This document shows, in pieces, positions 18,700 to 28,381 of a DNA stretch of 64,000 bases. Both the position numbers and the translations under genes were made by a program. The stretch's first letter is position 1, and every line of letters starts with the position of its first letter. The notes under the pieces were generated by a model. That model had not been told where the DNA came from, made no database searches, and saw only the letters and a list, made by a program, of their open reading frames with translations. Origin of the DNA: Brevibacterium iodinum ATCC 49514 (lineage in GTDB: Bacteria; Actinomycetota; Actinomycetes; Actinomycetales; Brevibacteriaceae); assembly GCF_900169265.1 (NCBI RefSeq), contig NZ_FXYX01000007.1, positions 1 through 64,000 of the forward strand. The letters run 5' to 3'.

Positions 18700-21245
18700 T
18701 CGCAGTCGCCCTCGCGCAGATTCGGATCCACTGGGCCCGATTCCTCGCAATCGGCCTCGGCATCGCATTGGCTTCCGGATTCGTCGCAACAACCCTGATC
18801 ATCAACTCCTCGCTGCAGGACAGCCTCGAACACGCGGTCGGCCGATCTTTCGAGAACGCCGACCTCACCGTCGTCCCGGACAGAGACGTCTTCGTCGGGG
18901 GAGACGAGGCGTCTCCGCTGCTGCGCCCCTTGGCCGATGTCGACGGGGTGGCTACCGCGTCGTTGTCGGCCCGCACAGTGACCACGGGCCGAGGATCCGC
19001 ATTCTCCGAAAGCTCCTTTGCGCTGTCTCCGGTGCCTGCCGACGAACGGCTCGACACGTTCGAAATGGTCTCCGGTCAGCGACCGGAAGCAACGACGGAC
19101 CTCGTGCTCGACACTCGCACGGCCAGCGATCTCAACCTCGGAGTCGGCGATGAGATTCGCTTCACCGTCGATGCGGTCCCGGTGGAGAGCGGAAACGATG
19201 ACATGCCGATCTACCGGGGCCCGAGTCAGAGCAGCGTCACCTTCTCCGTCGTGGGCATCGCCGAAATGGGGCAGGACCCGGCGCTGCCCGGCGCCACTCG
19301 AGCGCTGACGACAGCATCGGGCTATCAGGAGTATTTCGCCCAGCAGGGCGATGTCATCGCCATTCAGATCGCCCTCGAGAGCGGCGCGGACCCAGAGGCT
19401 GTGCGTACTCAGCTGCAGAGGGTCATCGACGGTTCGGAACTGAGCGGCAGCCTCGGAGCGCTCTCCGTGGACGATGCCGTAAAAGCGAAGACCGACCGCC
19501 TCTCCGGCGGCAACGCCGTCGTAACCGGTCTTTTGCTCGTCTTCGCTGGAATCTCCGTCATCGTCGCCATCCTCGTCGTCTCCAACACCTTCTCCGTCAT
19601 CGTCGCCGGACGCCGTCGGGAATTCGCTCTGCTGCGCTGCCTCGGCGCCACCCGCCTGCAGATGTACGGTTCGGTCGTGGCCGAAGGGCTCTTCGTCGGA
19701 CTGCTCGGGTCGATCTTCGGTGTGCTCGCCGGGGTCGTCGGCAGTCGCGGACTGATGGCTGTGGCGGTGCGCTACTGGCCGCAGGAGTTCCCCTACGACA
19801 CTCTCAGCGTTCCCGTCTCCGCCCTGGTCAGCGGTGTCGTCGTCGGTGCCCTGCTGACGATTGTGGCCACCATCCGACCGGCTCGCAGTGCCATCGCTGT
19901 GACACCTCTCGAAGCACTCCAGCCCTTCGACGCTTCCATCTCGCCGAGCACCCGCGCACGTCCGCGGCACCTCGTGGGTTTCGGCTGCATCGGGCTGGGT
20001 GTGGTTCTCGTCATCGTCTCGGTCTATGCGGTGTCGGCCTCTCAGCTCTGGATCCTCGGCGGAGCGCTGGGTGGGGGACTCGTGGTCACGGGGCTGGTCA
20101 TCAGCGCGGCGAAGATCATCCCGCCCGTCGTCGCGTGGACGGGGGAGGTGCTCTTCAGCCCTTGGGGCGTTCCCGGTCAGCTGGCGACCCTGAACACATT
20201 GCGCAATCCGCGTCGCACCGCGGCCACAGCCACGGCGCTCATCATCGGTGTGACCTTGGTGGCGACGATCCTCGTGGGCGGCATGTCGACGAAGGCGACG
20301 CTCAGCCACGGACTCGACCAGCGTTATCCCGTCGACATCTCCGTGCCGCTGTCGGGCCTCGTCGATGATGACCAACTCGAAGATGTGCGCGGGATCCCCG
20401 GCGTGTCCACCGCGGTCCTCGCCCACCGCGCCGAGGCGGTCGAAGACTTCAAGGGCTCCCGTCCCGAGATCTTCGTCATCGACCCGGACAGCGCCGAGAC
20501 CGTACTCGGAGGCGCGGCCGCGAATATCGTGTCCGGACGGGTCACGGTCCCCGAAGACTATCCTTCACCGACAGTGCGGGTGAAAGGGCTCAACGAGATG
20601 AGCGTGCCCGTGCACAGGGACGGCCTCTCCAGCCTCGCTTTCTTCACCGCCCCCGACGTCGGCAACGATCTCGGCATCTCGGCGACGACGACGGCCGTGC
20701 TCGTCCGCCTCGACGAGGATGTCGACGTCGACGAGATCACCCGCATCCGCCAGTCCGTGGCCGAGACGCTCGACGTCTCGAGCGACGAGGTCGGCGGCTC
20801 GGCCGTCGCCCGGGGCGCCTATTCCGAACTCATCGATGTCATGCTCGCCGGGGCCGTGGCTCTGCTCTTCGTCTCTGTGGTCATCGCGCTCATCGGCGTC
20901 TCGAACACGGTCAGCCTCTCCGTCATCGAGCGCCGCCGGGAGAACGCGCTGATGCGGGCGCTGGGGCTGAGCATCGCGCAGCTGCGGACTCTTCTGGCGC
21001 TCGAGGCGGTGCTCATCTCATCGGTGGCTGCACTGCTGGGACTCGTGCTCGGCGGTGCCCTGGGCATCGTCGGCACACGGTTGGTCACCCACGACTACTC
21101 CACCGACCTCATCGTCGACTTCTCTGCCCCGTCCTTCCTCGGCATCCTCGGCGTGGCGGTCGTCGCCGGCATCCTCTCCGCTCTGGCACCGGCCAGGCGA
21201 GCGTCCCGACTCTCACCGGTCGAAGGTCTCAAACTCGACTTCTGA
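18696..21245 (+). CDS. FtsX-like permease of ABC transporter
   Basis: An 849-residue permease with an N-terminal membrane helix, a periplasmic MacB core-type domain (about residues 35-240), then two FtsX membrane modules: one around residues 270-410 (FSVIVAGRRREFALLRCLGATRLQMY) and one at the C-terminus (LSVIERRRENALMRALGLSIAQLR). A second extracytoplasmic domain lies between them at about 540-700. This long single-chain form is common in actinobacterial MacB-like exporters. Substrate unknown; there is no dedicated operon partner besides the ATPase. Confidence 0.9.
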   Translation: MIAVALAQIRIHWARFLAIGLGIALASGFVATTLIINSSLQDSLEHAVGRSFENADLTVVPDRDVFVGGDEASPLLRPLADVDGVATASLSARTVTTGRGSAFSESSFALSPVPADERLDTFEMVSGQRPEATTDLVLDTRTASDLNLGVGDEIRFTVDAVPVESGNDDMPIYRGPSQSSVTFSVVGIAEMGQDPALPGATRALTTASGYQEYFAQQGDVIAIQIALESGADPEAVRTQLQRVIDGSELSGSLGALSVDDAVKAKTDRLSGGNAVVTGLLLVFAGISVIVAILVVSNTFSVIVAGRRREFALLRCLGATRLQMYGSVVAEGLFVGLLGSIFGVLAGVVGSRGLMAVAVRYWPQEFPYDTLSVPVSALVSGVVVGALLTIVATIRPARSAIAVTPLEALQPFDASISPSTRARPRHLVGFGCIGLGVVLVIVSVYAVSASQLWILGGALGGGLVVTGLVISAAKIIPPVVAWTGEVLFSPWGVPGQLATLNTLRNPRRTAATATALIIGVTLVATILVGGMSTKATLSHGLDQRYPVDISVPLSGLVDDDQLEDVRGIPGVSTAVLAHRAEAVEDFKGSRPEIFVIDPDSAETVLGGAAANIVSGRVTVPEDYPSPTVRVKGLNEMSVPVHRDGLSSLAFFTAPDVGNDLGISATTTAVLVRLDEDVDVDEITRIRQSVAETLDVSSDEVGGSAVARGAYSELIDVMLAGAVALLFVSVVIALIGVSNTVSLSVIERRRENALMRALGLSIAQLRTLLALEAVLISSVAALLGLVLGGALGIVGTRLVTHDYSTDLIVDFSAPSFLGILGVAVVAGILSALAPARRASRLSPVEGLKLDF

Positions 21246-21294
21246 TGGGCCCCGGCCACCGAACCGGACGTCGGTGTCTGATAGGAAAGAGCTC

Positions 21295-22470
21295 ATGAAC
21301 TCCGCGCGCATCCGCTTTCTGATCGTCCTCGGAATCGTCTTCGCTGCCTTCAATCTGCGCCCCGGAGTCACCGGGCTCTCGCCTCTGCTCGACACCATGG
21401 GCGAAGAGATCGAACTGAGCGCGGTGTTCCTGGCCGTCATCGGCATGCTGCCGCCGCTGCTCTACGGCATCAGCGGCTTCATCACCCCGCGGCTCTATGC
21501 CCGCTTCTCCGGACTCGGCCTGACCTTGGCCGCCATGGTGATGGTGATGATCGGACTGGGTGTCCGCGCGGTCATCGATTCGCCGTCGCTGTTCCTGGCG
21601 CTGAGCGTGGTGGCCCTGCTGGGAATGGGCATCGGCAACGTCATCCTCCCGCCCCTGGTGAAATCGTATTTCCCCGACAGGGTGGCCCTCATGTCGACCG
21701 TGCACGTCGGGCTCCTTCAGTTCGGGACGTTCATTCCGCCGCTCGTGGCGGTTCCCCTCGCCTCCGGTGTCGGTTGGAGAGGCTCACTGCTCGTCTGGGC
21801 CGGTTTCGCGGCTCTGGGCGCGGTCGTGTGGATCGTCATCCGCATCGTCAGGCCCGCACCCGCCGCCGAGGTGGCCGTCGCCGTCGTCGGCGGCAGTGAG
21901 CTCTCCCGCCTCCTGCGCAGCCCTCGGGCCTGGGCGCTGATGACGATGACGGGTCTGACGTCGTTCAACAACTTCATCCTCTTCACCTGGCTGCCGGGCC
22001 TGCTCACCCGCTCCGGGTTCGATGCTGCCTTCGGTGGGGCGATGCTCGCGCTGGTCACCGCCATCCCTCTCGTCCTCGGATTCGTCCTGCCGACCCTGGC
22101 TCAGAAGATGACCTCGGCCTATCTCATCGTCGTCGGCTTCTGCCTCAGCCTGGCCGTGGGGTACCTGGGTCTGTGGCTGCTGCCGACAGCGGCTCCCGTG
22201 CTGTGGACAGTGCTGCTGGGCATCGGCATCTCCACGTTCCCACTCGCTCTGACACTCATCACCCTCCGGGCGCGAAACGCCGAGGCGGCGGCTTCCCTGT
22301 CCGGCTTCGTCCAGGGCGGCGGGTATCTCCTCGCGGCCACCGGCCCGCTGATCTTCGCCTTTCTCCTCCAGAGCTTCGACAGCATGTGGCCGGCATTCGT
22401 CGTGGTGCTCGCCTCGGTGGCCGTCAAATTCTTCGTCAGCCACGCCGCCTGCCGACCCGGCGCCATCTGA
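21295..22470 (+). CDS. MFS transporter, CynX/NimT family
   Basis: A 391-residue, 12-span major facilitator. The opening FAAFNLRPGVTGLSPLL is characteristic of the CynX/NimT (cyanate and 2-nitroimidazole transporter-like) group. ATG at 21295 is preceded by AGGAAAG. It follows the ABC permease by 49 bases and may be cotranscribed. The substrate cannot be told from the sequence, and no cyanase gene is nearby. Confidence 0.82.
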   Translation: MNSARIRFLIVLGIVFAAFNLRPGVTGLSPLLDTMGEEIELSAVFLAVIGMLPPLLYGISGFITPRLYARFSGLGLTLAAMVMVMIGLGVRAVIDSPSLFLALSVVALLGMGIGNVILPPLVKSYFPDRVALMSTVHVGLLQFGTFIPPLVAVPLASGVGWRGSLLVWAGFAALGAVVWIVIRIVRPAPAAEVAVAVVGGSELSRLLRSPRAWALMTMTGLTSFNNFILFTWLPGLLTRSGFDAAFGGAMLALVTAIPLVLGFVLPTLAQKMTSAYLIVVGFCLSLAVGYLGLWLLPTAAPVLWTVLLGIGISTFPLALTLITLRARNAEAAASLSGFVQGGGYLLAATGPLIFAFLLQSFDSMWPAFVVVLASVAVKFFVSHAACRPGAI

Positions 22471-22494
22471 GGCCCGGCGGGCCTCCGTCTCGTC

Positions 22495-23382
22495 ATGAGA
22501 GCGAAGATGACATCGGATTCGTCCTCGCCGTCCGGGCCCGAGTACTCTGTTCGAGTGACCCCGGAAGACTTGCAGACTGCACTCGTGCGCGCCTTGGCGA
22601 CGGCCGAGGCAGGCCTCGTCGAACCGGGGTTCGCCATGCAGATCGACGTCCTGGCTCCGAACCGTTCCGAGCTCGGTGACTGGACGACGCCCGTGGCCCT
22701 GCGCGCCGCCGCTGCACCCGAGCAGCGGACCGAGCTCGCCGCACATCTGTGCACCGAACTGCGCGCCCTGACCGGGGTGGCGGATGCCGTCGTCGCCGGG
22801 CCCGGCTTCGTCAACGTGACCCTCACTCCCGCCGGCAGAGCACATGTGCTCAGCGAGATCATCACCGCAGCGGGGGAGACCGATTCGATCAAGAGAGTGG
22901 AACAGGACGGGTCGCCGCTGCGCACGCTGCTCGCCGCTGCGGACCGGGAATCGGCACAGGCGCCTGTCGTCGGCGACCACGACCGTGACGTCGACCCGGT
23001 CGCGGTGAACAGCCTGCAACGCGGCCATGCCGCCGCCTGCCGGGAGCAGCGGCGGGCGCACCGGGCGGGAATCCCGTCCGAGGCCGTCGACGCGGCGAGA
23101 CTCGAGGATCCGAGCGAGACGCGAATGCTCAATGCCGTGGCGGGACTGCCGTCAGCGCTGGAACGCTCGCGCCGCCGCGGCGAGAACGATCTGTTCGTCA
23201 ACGCTCTTATCGACCTCGGCGATGCCGTCGAGGACTGGATCCGCCGCTGTCCGGTCACTCCGACGGTCGATGAGGACATCACCGTCACCCATGCCTCCCG
23301 GCTCTTCGCTCTGAGAGCCGTCATCATCGTCCTCGCCGCAGGACTACGACAATTGGGCGCTTCGGCCCCGGAGAGGATCTGA
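22495..23382 (+). CDS. nrtL: ArgS-related anticodon-binding protein without catalytic core
   Basis: A 295-residue protein resembling the two ends of arginyl-tRNA synthetase. The N-terminal additional domain is seen in VADAVVAGPGFVNVTL, and a DALR-type helical anticodon-binding domain in the C-terminal third ends VIIVLAAGLRQLGASAPERI. The HIGH and KMSKS synthetase core is absent, so it cannot aminoacylate. RefSeq uses the name NrtL for such proteins, as far as I recall. It occupies the position of argS ahead of lysA in other Actinobacteria and its stop overlaps lysA (TGATG). Start is uncertain: ATG 22495, ATG 22507 or GTG 22555. Confidence 0.75.
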   Translation: MRAKMTSDSSSPSGPEYSVRVTPEDLQTALVRALATAEAGLVEPGFAMQIDVLAPNRSELGDWTTPVALRAAAAPEQRTELAAHLCTELRALTGVADAVVAGPGFVNVTLTPAGRAHVLSEIITAAGETDSIKRVEQDGSPLRTLLAAADRESAQAPVVGDHDRDVDPVAVNSLQRGHAAACREQRRAHRAGIPSEAVDAARLEDPSETRMLNAVAGLPSALERSRRRGENDLFVNALIDLGDAVEDWIRRCPVTPTVDEDITVTHASRLFALRAVIIVLAAGLRQLGASAPERI

Positions 23383-24821
23383 TGCCCGCACATATCGCAG
23401 GGACCCTGCACGCGACACCGGCCCCGGTGTGGCTGCCCTATCCCGATGACGTCAATGCGCTGCTGCCGAGTCTGTGGTCGGACAACGTCACGAAGACCGA
23501 CGACGGTGTGCTCACGATCGCCGGTCATTCCGTGACGGACCTGGCCGAACGCTACGGAACCCCCACTCTCGTCATGGACGTCGCTGACTTCCGCAGCCGT
23601 GCCGAAGCCTACCTGAGCACGTTCTCCAACGCCTTCTCAGTAGAGAAAGGACTGGCCGGAGCTGATGTGTTCTACGCCGGGAAGGCCTTCCTGTGCACAG
23701 CTGTGGCCCGCTGGGTGCACGAGGCGGGGCTCGGCCTCGACACCTGCTCCCTGGGCGAGATGATGATCGCCCGCGCCGCCGGTGTCCCCGGCGACCGCGT
23801 CGGGCTGCACGGAAACAGCAAATCGACGGCGGAGCTCGAATACGCCCTCGACTACGGGGTGGCCAGGATCTTCGTCGACAGTCTCGATGAGGTCGCACGT
23901 CTGGAATCCATCGCTGCGGCCAGAGGAACGGTCGCCCCGGTCATGCTGCGAGTCACGGTCGGCGTCGAAGCGCACACCCACGACTTCATCGCCACGGCTC
24001 ACGAAGACCAGAAGTTCGGGCTCTCTCTCGCCGACGGCACCGCCGCCCGGGCCGCTCGTCTGGTCGCCGAATCCGAACATCTGCGTCTCGACGGTCTCCA
24101 CTCCCACATCGGTTCGCAGATCTTCGACATCTCCGGATTCCAGGTCGCCGCCGCCCGCGTACTCGCCTTCCGAGCCGAGATCATGGGCGAACACGGCATC
24201 GACCTGCCTGATGTCGACCTCGGCGGCGGCTTCGGCATCCGCTACACCTCCCAGGACACCCCGATCCCGGTCGCGGAGATGGCCGCAGAGCTCGCTGCCG
24301 TCGTGGCCAAGGAATGCCGGGGCCTGGGCACGAGCGTCCCCAGGATCTCCATCGAACCCGGTCGCGCCATCGTCTCCCCGGCGGTGTTCACTCTCTATGA
24401 GGTCGGCACCGTCAAACAGGTGAGCACGGACAGCGGCACTCGCACATATGTCGCTGTCAACGGGGGAATGAGCGACAACATCCGCACGGCACTCTACGAC
24501 GCGGACTATTCGTGCACCCTGGCCAACCGGAACTCGAACGCCGAGCCTGCGATCGTGCGGGTCGTCGGCAAGCACTGCGAATCCGGTGACATCATCGTCC
24601 GCGACGAATACATGGGTGCAGACGTCACCGCAGGCGATCTCGTCGCGGTCCCCACCACCGGGGCGTACTGCCGCTCGCTGGCCAACAACTACAACCATCT
24701 GCCCCGGCCGGGCGTGCTGGCCGTCGAGGCCGATAGAGTTGAGTGGATCGTGACCCCCGAAGACCACACGCAGATGTTCGCCACGGACCCGGGAATGGCC
24801 GGGGGAGAGACGTCGAACTGA
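23382..24821 (+). CDS. lysA: Diaminopimelate decarboxylase
   Basis: The last step of lysine synthesis, meso-diaminopimelate to lysine. The 479-residue fold-type III PLP enzyme shows the Schiff-base lysine in VFYAGKAF, the His of LHSHIGSQIF, the phosphate loop GGGFGI, EPGRAIV and the catalytic cysteine in CESGDII. The ATG overlaps the nrtL stop and its TGA overlaps the hom start, so it sits in a translationally coupled operon. Confidence 0.95.
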   Translation: MPAHIAGTLHATPAPVWLPYPDDVNALLPSLWSDNVTKTDDGVLTIAGHSVTDLAERYGTPTLVMDVADFRSRAEAYLSTFSNAFSVEKGLAGADVFYAGKAFLCTAVARWVHEAGLGLDTCSLGEMMIARAAGVPGDRVGLHGNSKSTAELEYALDYGVARIFVDSLDEVARLESIAAARGTVAPVMLRVTVGVEAHTHDFIATAHEDQKFGLSLADGTAARAARLVAESEHLRLDGLHSHIGSQIFDISGFQVAAARVLAFRAEIMGEHGIDLPDVDLGGGFGIRYTSQDTPIPVAEMAAELAAVVAKECRGLGTSVPRISIEPGRAIVSPAVFTLYEVGTVKQVSTDSGTRTYVAVNGGMSDNIRTALYDADYSCTLANRNSNAEPAIVRVVGKHCESGDIIVRDEYMGADVTAGDLVAVPTTGAYCRSLANNYNHLPRPGVLAVEADRVEWIVTPEDHTQMFATDPGMAGGETSN

Positions 24822-26164
24822 TGAGTGTGAGAGACAAGAGCGGAAAAGGTGAGGAAATGCAGGCACTGAAGGTTGCCATGCTCGGATGCGGAGTCGTCGG
24901 CACGGAGGTCGCCGCCCGAATCCAGGATCGCGCGGAGGGCCTGGCCGAGCGCATCGGCGCTCCGCTGGAGCTGAGCGCCATCGTCGTCCGCGATGCCTCG
25001 AAGGTTCGTCCGGGAATCGACGAGAAGCTGTTGACGACCGACGCCGAGGCGGCCATCGCCGGAGCCGATATCGTCGTCGAGCTGATGGGCGGCATCGAAC
25101 CCGCCCGCTCGCTCATCACCGCAGCGCTGCGCCAGGGTTCATCGGTCGTGACCGCGAACAAGGCTCTGCTGGCCGCCAGCTACGGCGAGCTCATGTCCGC
25201 TGCCGACGCCGCTGGTGTACGTCTCGAGCACGAAGCGGCGGTGGCAGGGGCCATCCCGATCATCCGACCCGTCGGCGATTCGCTGGCCGGCGACCGGATC
25301 GAACGCATCATGGGCATCGTCAACGGCACGACGAACTACATCCTCGACCAGATGGACTCCGAGGGCTGGGATTTCGGCCAAGCGCTCACCGCCGCCCAAG
25401 AGCTCGGATACGCAGAGGCCGATCCGACCGCCGACATCGGCGGACATGATGCGGCGGCGAAGGCTGCGATCCTGTCCTCTCTGGCATTCCACGCACCCGT
25501 GTCGATCGCCGACGTCCACGTCGAAGGCATCGAAGGCGTCACCGCCGAGATGGTCGAGACCGCCCGGGACCAGGGCTTCGTCATCAAACTCCTCGCCGTG
25601 TGCGAACGTGTGGCCTCATCACCGGCAGGCGCCGGACTCTCGGCGCGAGTCTATCCGGCGCTTCTCGACCGAGGACACGCACTGGCATCCGTGCGCGGTG
25701 CCTTCAACGCCGTGTTCATCGAGGCCGAAGCCGCCGGCGAGCTGATGTTCTACGGACAGGGAGCCGGGGGAGCACCGACCGCATCCGCGGTGCTCGGCGA
25801 CCTCGTGTCCGTGGCCAGGCGCAAGGTGCTCGGCGGACGCGGACAGTACGAACGCCCCTTCCACGAGGACTACCCGATCCTGCCGATCTCGGCGATCACG
25901 ACCAGGTACCACATCACCCTCGACGTGGTCGACCGTCCCGGTGTGCTCGCCGCGGTCTCCGAGGTCTTCGCCGATGAAGGGGCATCCATCGAACTGATGC
26001 GACAGACGATCGGGGACATCGACGACAACGGCGTCCAGCACGCGAAGCTCGTGCTGGCCACCCACTCGAACACCGACTCGACTCTGCAGAAGACGGTCGA
26101 TCGACTCGTCGATCTGTCTGTCGTCCACACCGTCAAATCCGTGATCCGCGTAGAAGGACAGTGA
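24821..26164 (+). CDS. hom: Homoserine dehydrogenase
   Basis: It reduces aspartate semialdehyde to homoserine, the branch to threonine and methionine. Features are the NAD(P) loop [30 protein letters not shown], the substrate motif [19 protein letters not shown], and a C-terminal ACT domain from about residue 365 for threonine feedback. ATG at 24821 (447 residues) overlaps the lysA stop; ATG at 24857, behind AAAGGTGAGG, would give 435 residues and matches the usual N-terminus better. Both keep every conserved residue. Confidence 0.94.
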   Translation: MSVRDKSGKGEEMQALKVAMLGCGVVGTEVAARIQDRAEGLAERIGAPLELSAIVVRDASKVRPGIDEKLLTTDAEAAIAGADIVVELMGGIEPARSLITAALRQGSSVVTANKALLAASYGELMSAADAAGVRLEHEAAVAGAIPIIRPVGDSLAGDRIERIMGIVNGTTNYILDQMDSEGWDFGQALTAAQELGYAEADPTADIGGHDAAAKAAILSSLAFHAPVSIADVHVEGIEGVTAEMVETARDQGFVIKLLAVCERVASSPAGAGLSARVYPALLDRGHALASVRGAFNAVFIEAEAAGELMFYGQGAGGAPTASAVLGDLVSVARRKVLGGRGQYERPFHEDYPILPISAITTRYHITLDVVDRPGVLAAVSEVFADEGASIELMRQTIGDIDDNGVQHAKLVLATHSNTDSTLQKTVDRLVDLSVVHTVKSVIRVEGQ

Positions 26165-27252
26165 CTATGAACTACCCCAGACACCAGTGGCAGGGCGTCG
26201 TCGAGGAATACCGCAGCCTGCTCGACATCTCCGCTGACACTCCTGCCGTCACACTCGGTGAGGGCGGGACCCCTCTGATCAGGGCGGAGAAGCTCAGCGC
26301 ACGCACCGGTGCCCAGGTGTGGGTGAAGTACGAGGGCCTCAATCCGACTGCGTCGTTCAAAGACCGCGGTATGACGATGGCGATCACCAAGGCTGTGGCC
26401 CATGGTGCCAAAGCCGTCATCTGCGCCTCGACGGGCAACACCTCGGCCTCTGCCGCCGCCTATGCCACGAAGGCCGGACTGACCTGCGCTGTGCTCGTGC
26501 CCACCGGCAAGATCGCGCCGGGGAAGATGAGCCAGGCCATCGCCCACGGAGCGACCCTGCTCGAAGTCGACGGAAACTTCGACGACTGCCTGACGCTGTG
26601 CCGCAAGCTCTCGGAGTCCTACCCGGTCCACCTCGTCAACTCGGTCAATCCCGATCGCATCGAAGGTCAGAAGACCGCGGCCTTCGAAATCGTCGACGTC
26701 CTCGGCGACGCCCCCGACATCCATGTTCTGCCCGTCGGCAACGCCGGCAACATCACGGCGTACTGGAAGGGCTACAACGAATACCGCGAACACGGGATCT
26801 CCAAGCAGCTGCCGCAGATGTGGGGCTTCCAAGCAGCCGGTGCCGCACCGCTGGTACTCGGCCACCCCGTCGACGAACCTGACACGGTGGCGACCGCCAT
26901 CCGCATCGGCAACCCCGCCAGCTGGACGCAGGCCGAAGCGGCGCGTGACGACTCGGGCGGTCTCATCGATTCGGTCACCGACGACGAGATCCTCGCCGCC
27001 CACAAGATCCTGTCCAGCGAAGAGGGCATCTTCGTCGAGCCCGGTTCGGCCGCCTCGGTGGCGGGTCTGCTGAAGATGGCCGACGCCGGTCGTGTCCCTG
27101 CTGATGCGACGATCGCGGTGACCGTGACCGGTCACGGTCTCAAGGACCCCAGCTGGGCCCTGCACACCGCAGACGGATCCGATATCGAGACCCAGCGGGT
27201 CTCCGTCGACGCCGTCAGCGCCGCACGCGCGCTGGGACTCGAGGACAGCTGA
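26161..27252 (+). CDS. thrC: Threonine synthase
   Basis: It converts O-phosphohomoserine to threonine. The 363 residues show GEGGTPLI, the PLP lysine (Lys67) in [23 protein letters not shown] and the phosphate-binding GNAGN. This is the short class typical of Actinobacteria. GTG at 26161 overlaps the hom stop (GTGA); ATG at 26167 is two codons further on. Confidence 0.95.
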   Translation: MTMNYPRHQWQGVVEEYRSLLDISADTPAVTLGEGGTPLIRAEKLSARTGAQVWVKYEGLNPTASFKDRGMTMAITKAVAHGAKAVICASTGNTSASAAAYATKAGLTCAVLVPTGKIAPGKMSQAIAHGATLLEVDGNFDDCLTLCRKLSESYPVHLVNSVNPDRIEGQKTAAFEIVDVLGDAPDIHVLPVGNAGNITAYWKGYNEYREHGISKQLPQMWGFQAAGAAPLVLGHPVDEPDTVATAIRIGNPASWTQAEAARDDSGGLIDSVTDDEILAAHKILSSEEGIFVEPGSAASVAGLLKMADAGRVPADATIAVTVTGHGLKDPSWALHTADGSDIETQRVSVDAVSAARALGLEDS

Positions 27253-27254
27253 GC

Positions 27255-28157
27255 GTGCGCGTGAGACTCGAGGTCCCGGCCACCTCGGCGAATCTGGGGC
27301 CCGGCTACGACTCGTACGGGCTGGCGCTCGACATCGTCGACACCCTCAGCCTCACCGTCGAAGCCGCAGCGGTCGACCCTCACCGCTGCGTCGAGGTGAC
27401 GGGGGAGGGCGCAGAGGTGCTGCCGCGGGACCGTTCGCACCTGATCATGCGGATCATCGGTGAGGTGCTCGAGGCGGAATTCCCCGACGTCGCGGCCGAT
27501 CTGTGTCCGCGGCTGTCGCTCGAGTGCGTCAACCGGATCCCTCATTCCCGCGGCATGGGCTCCTCGGCGGCCGCAGTCGTGGCAGGGATCGGCCTCGCGG
27601 CGGAACTCGGAGCCTGGTCGACCGGAGCGGAGATGAGTCGCGACCGGATCCTCGAGATCGCCACCGCAATCGAAGGCCATCCGGACAATGCCGCCCCCGC
27701 GATCTTCGGCGGTCTCACCGTCTCCCTGTCTGCGCCGGTCAAGTCGTGGCAGGTGCCCGTGCGCACGCTCGAGTACGTCACCGTGCTCGTTCCCTCCGCC
27801 CGCCTCGACACCGAGGTCGCCCGTGGACTCATTCCCGCAGGCATCGATCACGCGATCGCGGCGGACAACTCGGCTCGGGCCGGACTGCTCGTCCACGGAC
27901 TGAGCAACGACGCGCAGGTGCTCTTCGACGCCACTCGTGACCAGCTCCATCAGGAATTTCGCCGCAGCGCCTATCCGGAGTCGATGGCGCTTGTCGACTC
28001 CCTGCGTGCCGGGGGATTCCCGGCCGTCATCTCCGGAGCCGGGCCGACGGTGCTCGTTCTCGCCGAGGCGGTGCCCGACACCCTCGTGCCGGCAGGCATC
28101 GTCGCTCGGCGCACCGCGATTGACCTCGGCGGTTATCGGGTGAGCCGAGAAAATTGA
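27255..28157 (+). CDS. thrB: Homoserine kinase
   Basis: A 300-residue GHMP-family kinase that phosphorylates homoserine for ThrC. It shows VPATSANLGPGYDSYGLAL, the ATP loop IPHSRGMGSSAAAVVAG, and the third motif SGAGPTVLVL. GTG at 27255 begins two bases after the thrC stop, completing the lysA-hom-thrC-thrB operon. Confidence 0.95.
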   Translation: MRVRLEVPATSANLGPGYDSYGLALDIVDTLSLTVEAAAVDPHRCVEVTGEGAEVLPRDRSHLIMRIIGEVLEAEFPDVAADLCPRLSLECVNRIPHSRGMGSSAAAVVAGIGLAAELGAWSTGAEMSRDRILEIATAIEGHPDNAAPAIFGGLTVSLSAPVKSWQVPVRTLEYVTVLVPSARLDTEVARGLIPAGIDHAIAADNSARAGLLVHGLSNDAQVLFDATRDQLHQEFRRSAYPESMALVDSLRAGGFPAVISGAGPTVLVLAEAVPDTLVPAGIVARRTAIDLGGYRVSREN

Positions 28158-28189
28158 GGAAACGATTCGCCAGATCGACTCCGAACAAG

Positions 28190-28300
28190 TAGACTGTGGG
28201 TGTTCCGACAGGGCACGGCTTCCCGCTGTTCTTCACAGATCCGTCGCCGATGTCATAGATTCTGGAACATCTCCTGCTCATTCTTTAGCAGGTTTTCTTT
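28190..28300 (+). promoter_or_regulatory. rho leader with terminator-like hairpin
   Basis: The 224-base gap between thrB and rho contains a possible -10 box TAGACT (28190-28195). About 75 bases later a 6-bp hairpin CCTGCT/AGCAGG (28273-28278, 28287-28292) is followed by TTTTCTTT (28293-28300). It could be the terminator of the threonine operon or an attenuator inside the rho leader. A 20-codon GTG frame (28196-28258) ends just before the hairpin; its reality is doubtful. Confidence 0.45.
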
Positions 28301-28381
28301 CACAACGCACCGTCAATGGTGTTTCCGTCGCCGTGAGCAAACGGCACATGCCGCACGGCCGAAAGAGGGAGAAAGACCTTC

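Noticed and set aside
18645-20426. A 593-codon minus-strand frame over the ABC permease
   Set aside because: Composition is Asp/Arg/Gly/Glu-rich and featureless, as expected opposite a hydrophobic GC-rich gene; the plus-strand permease is unmistakable.
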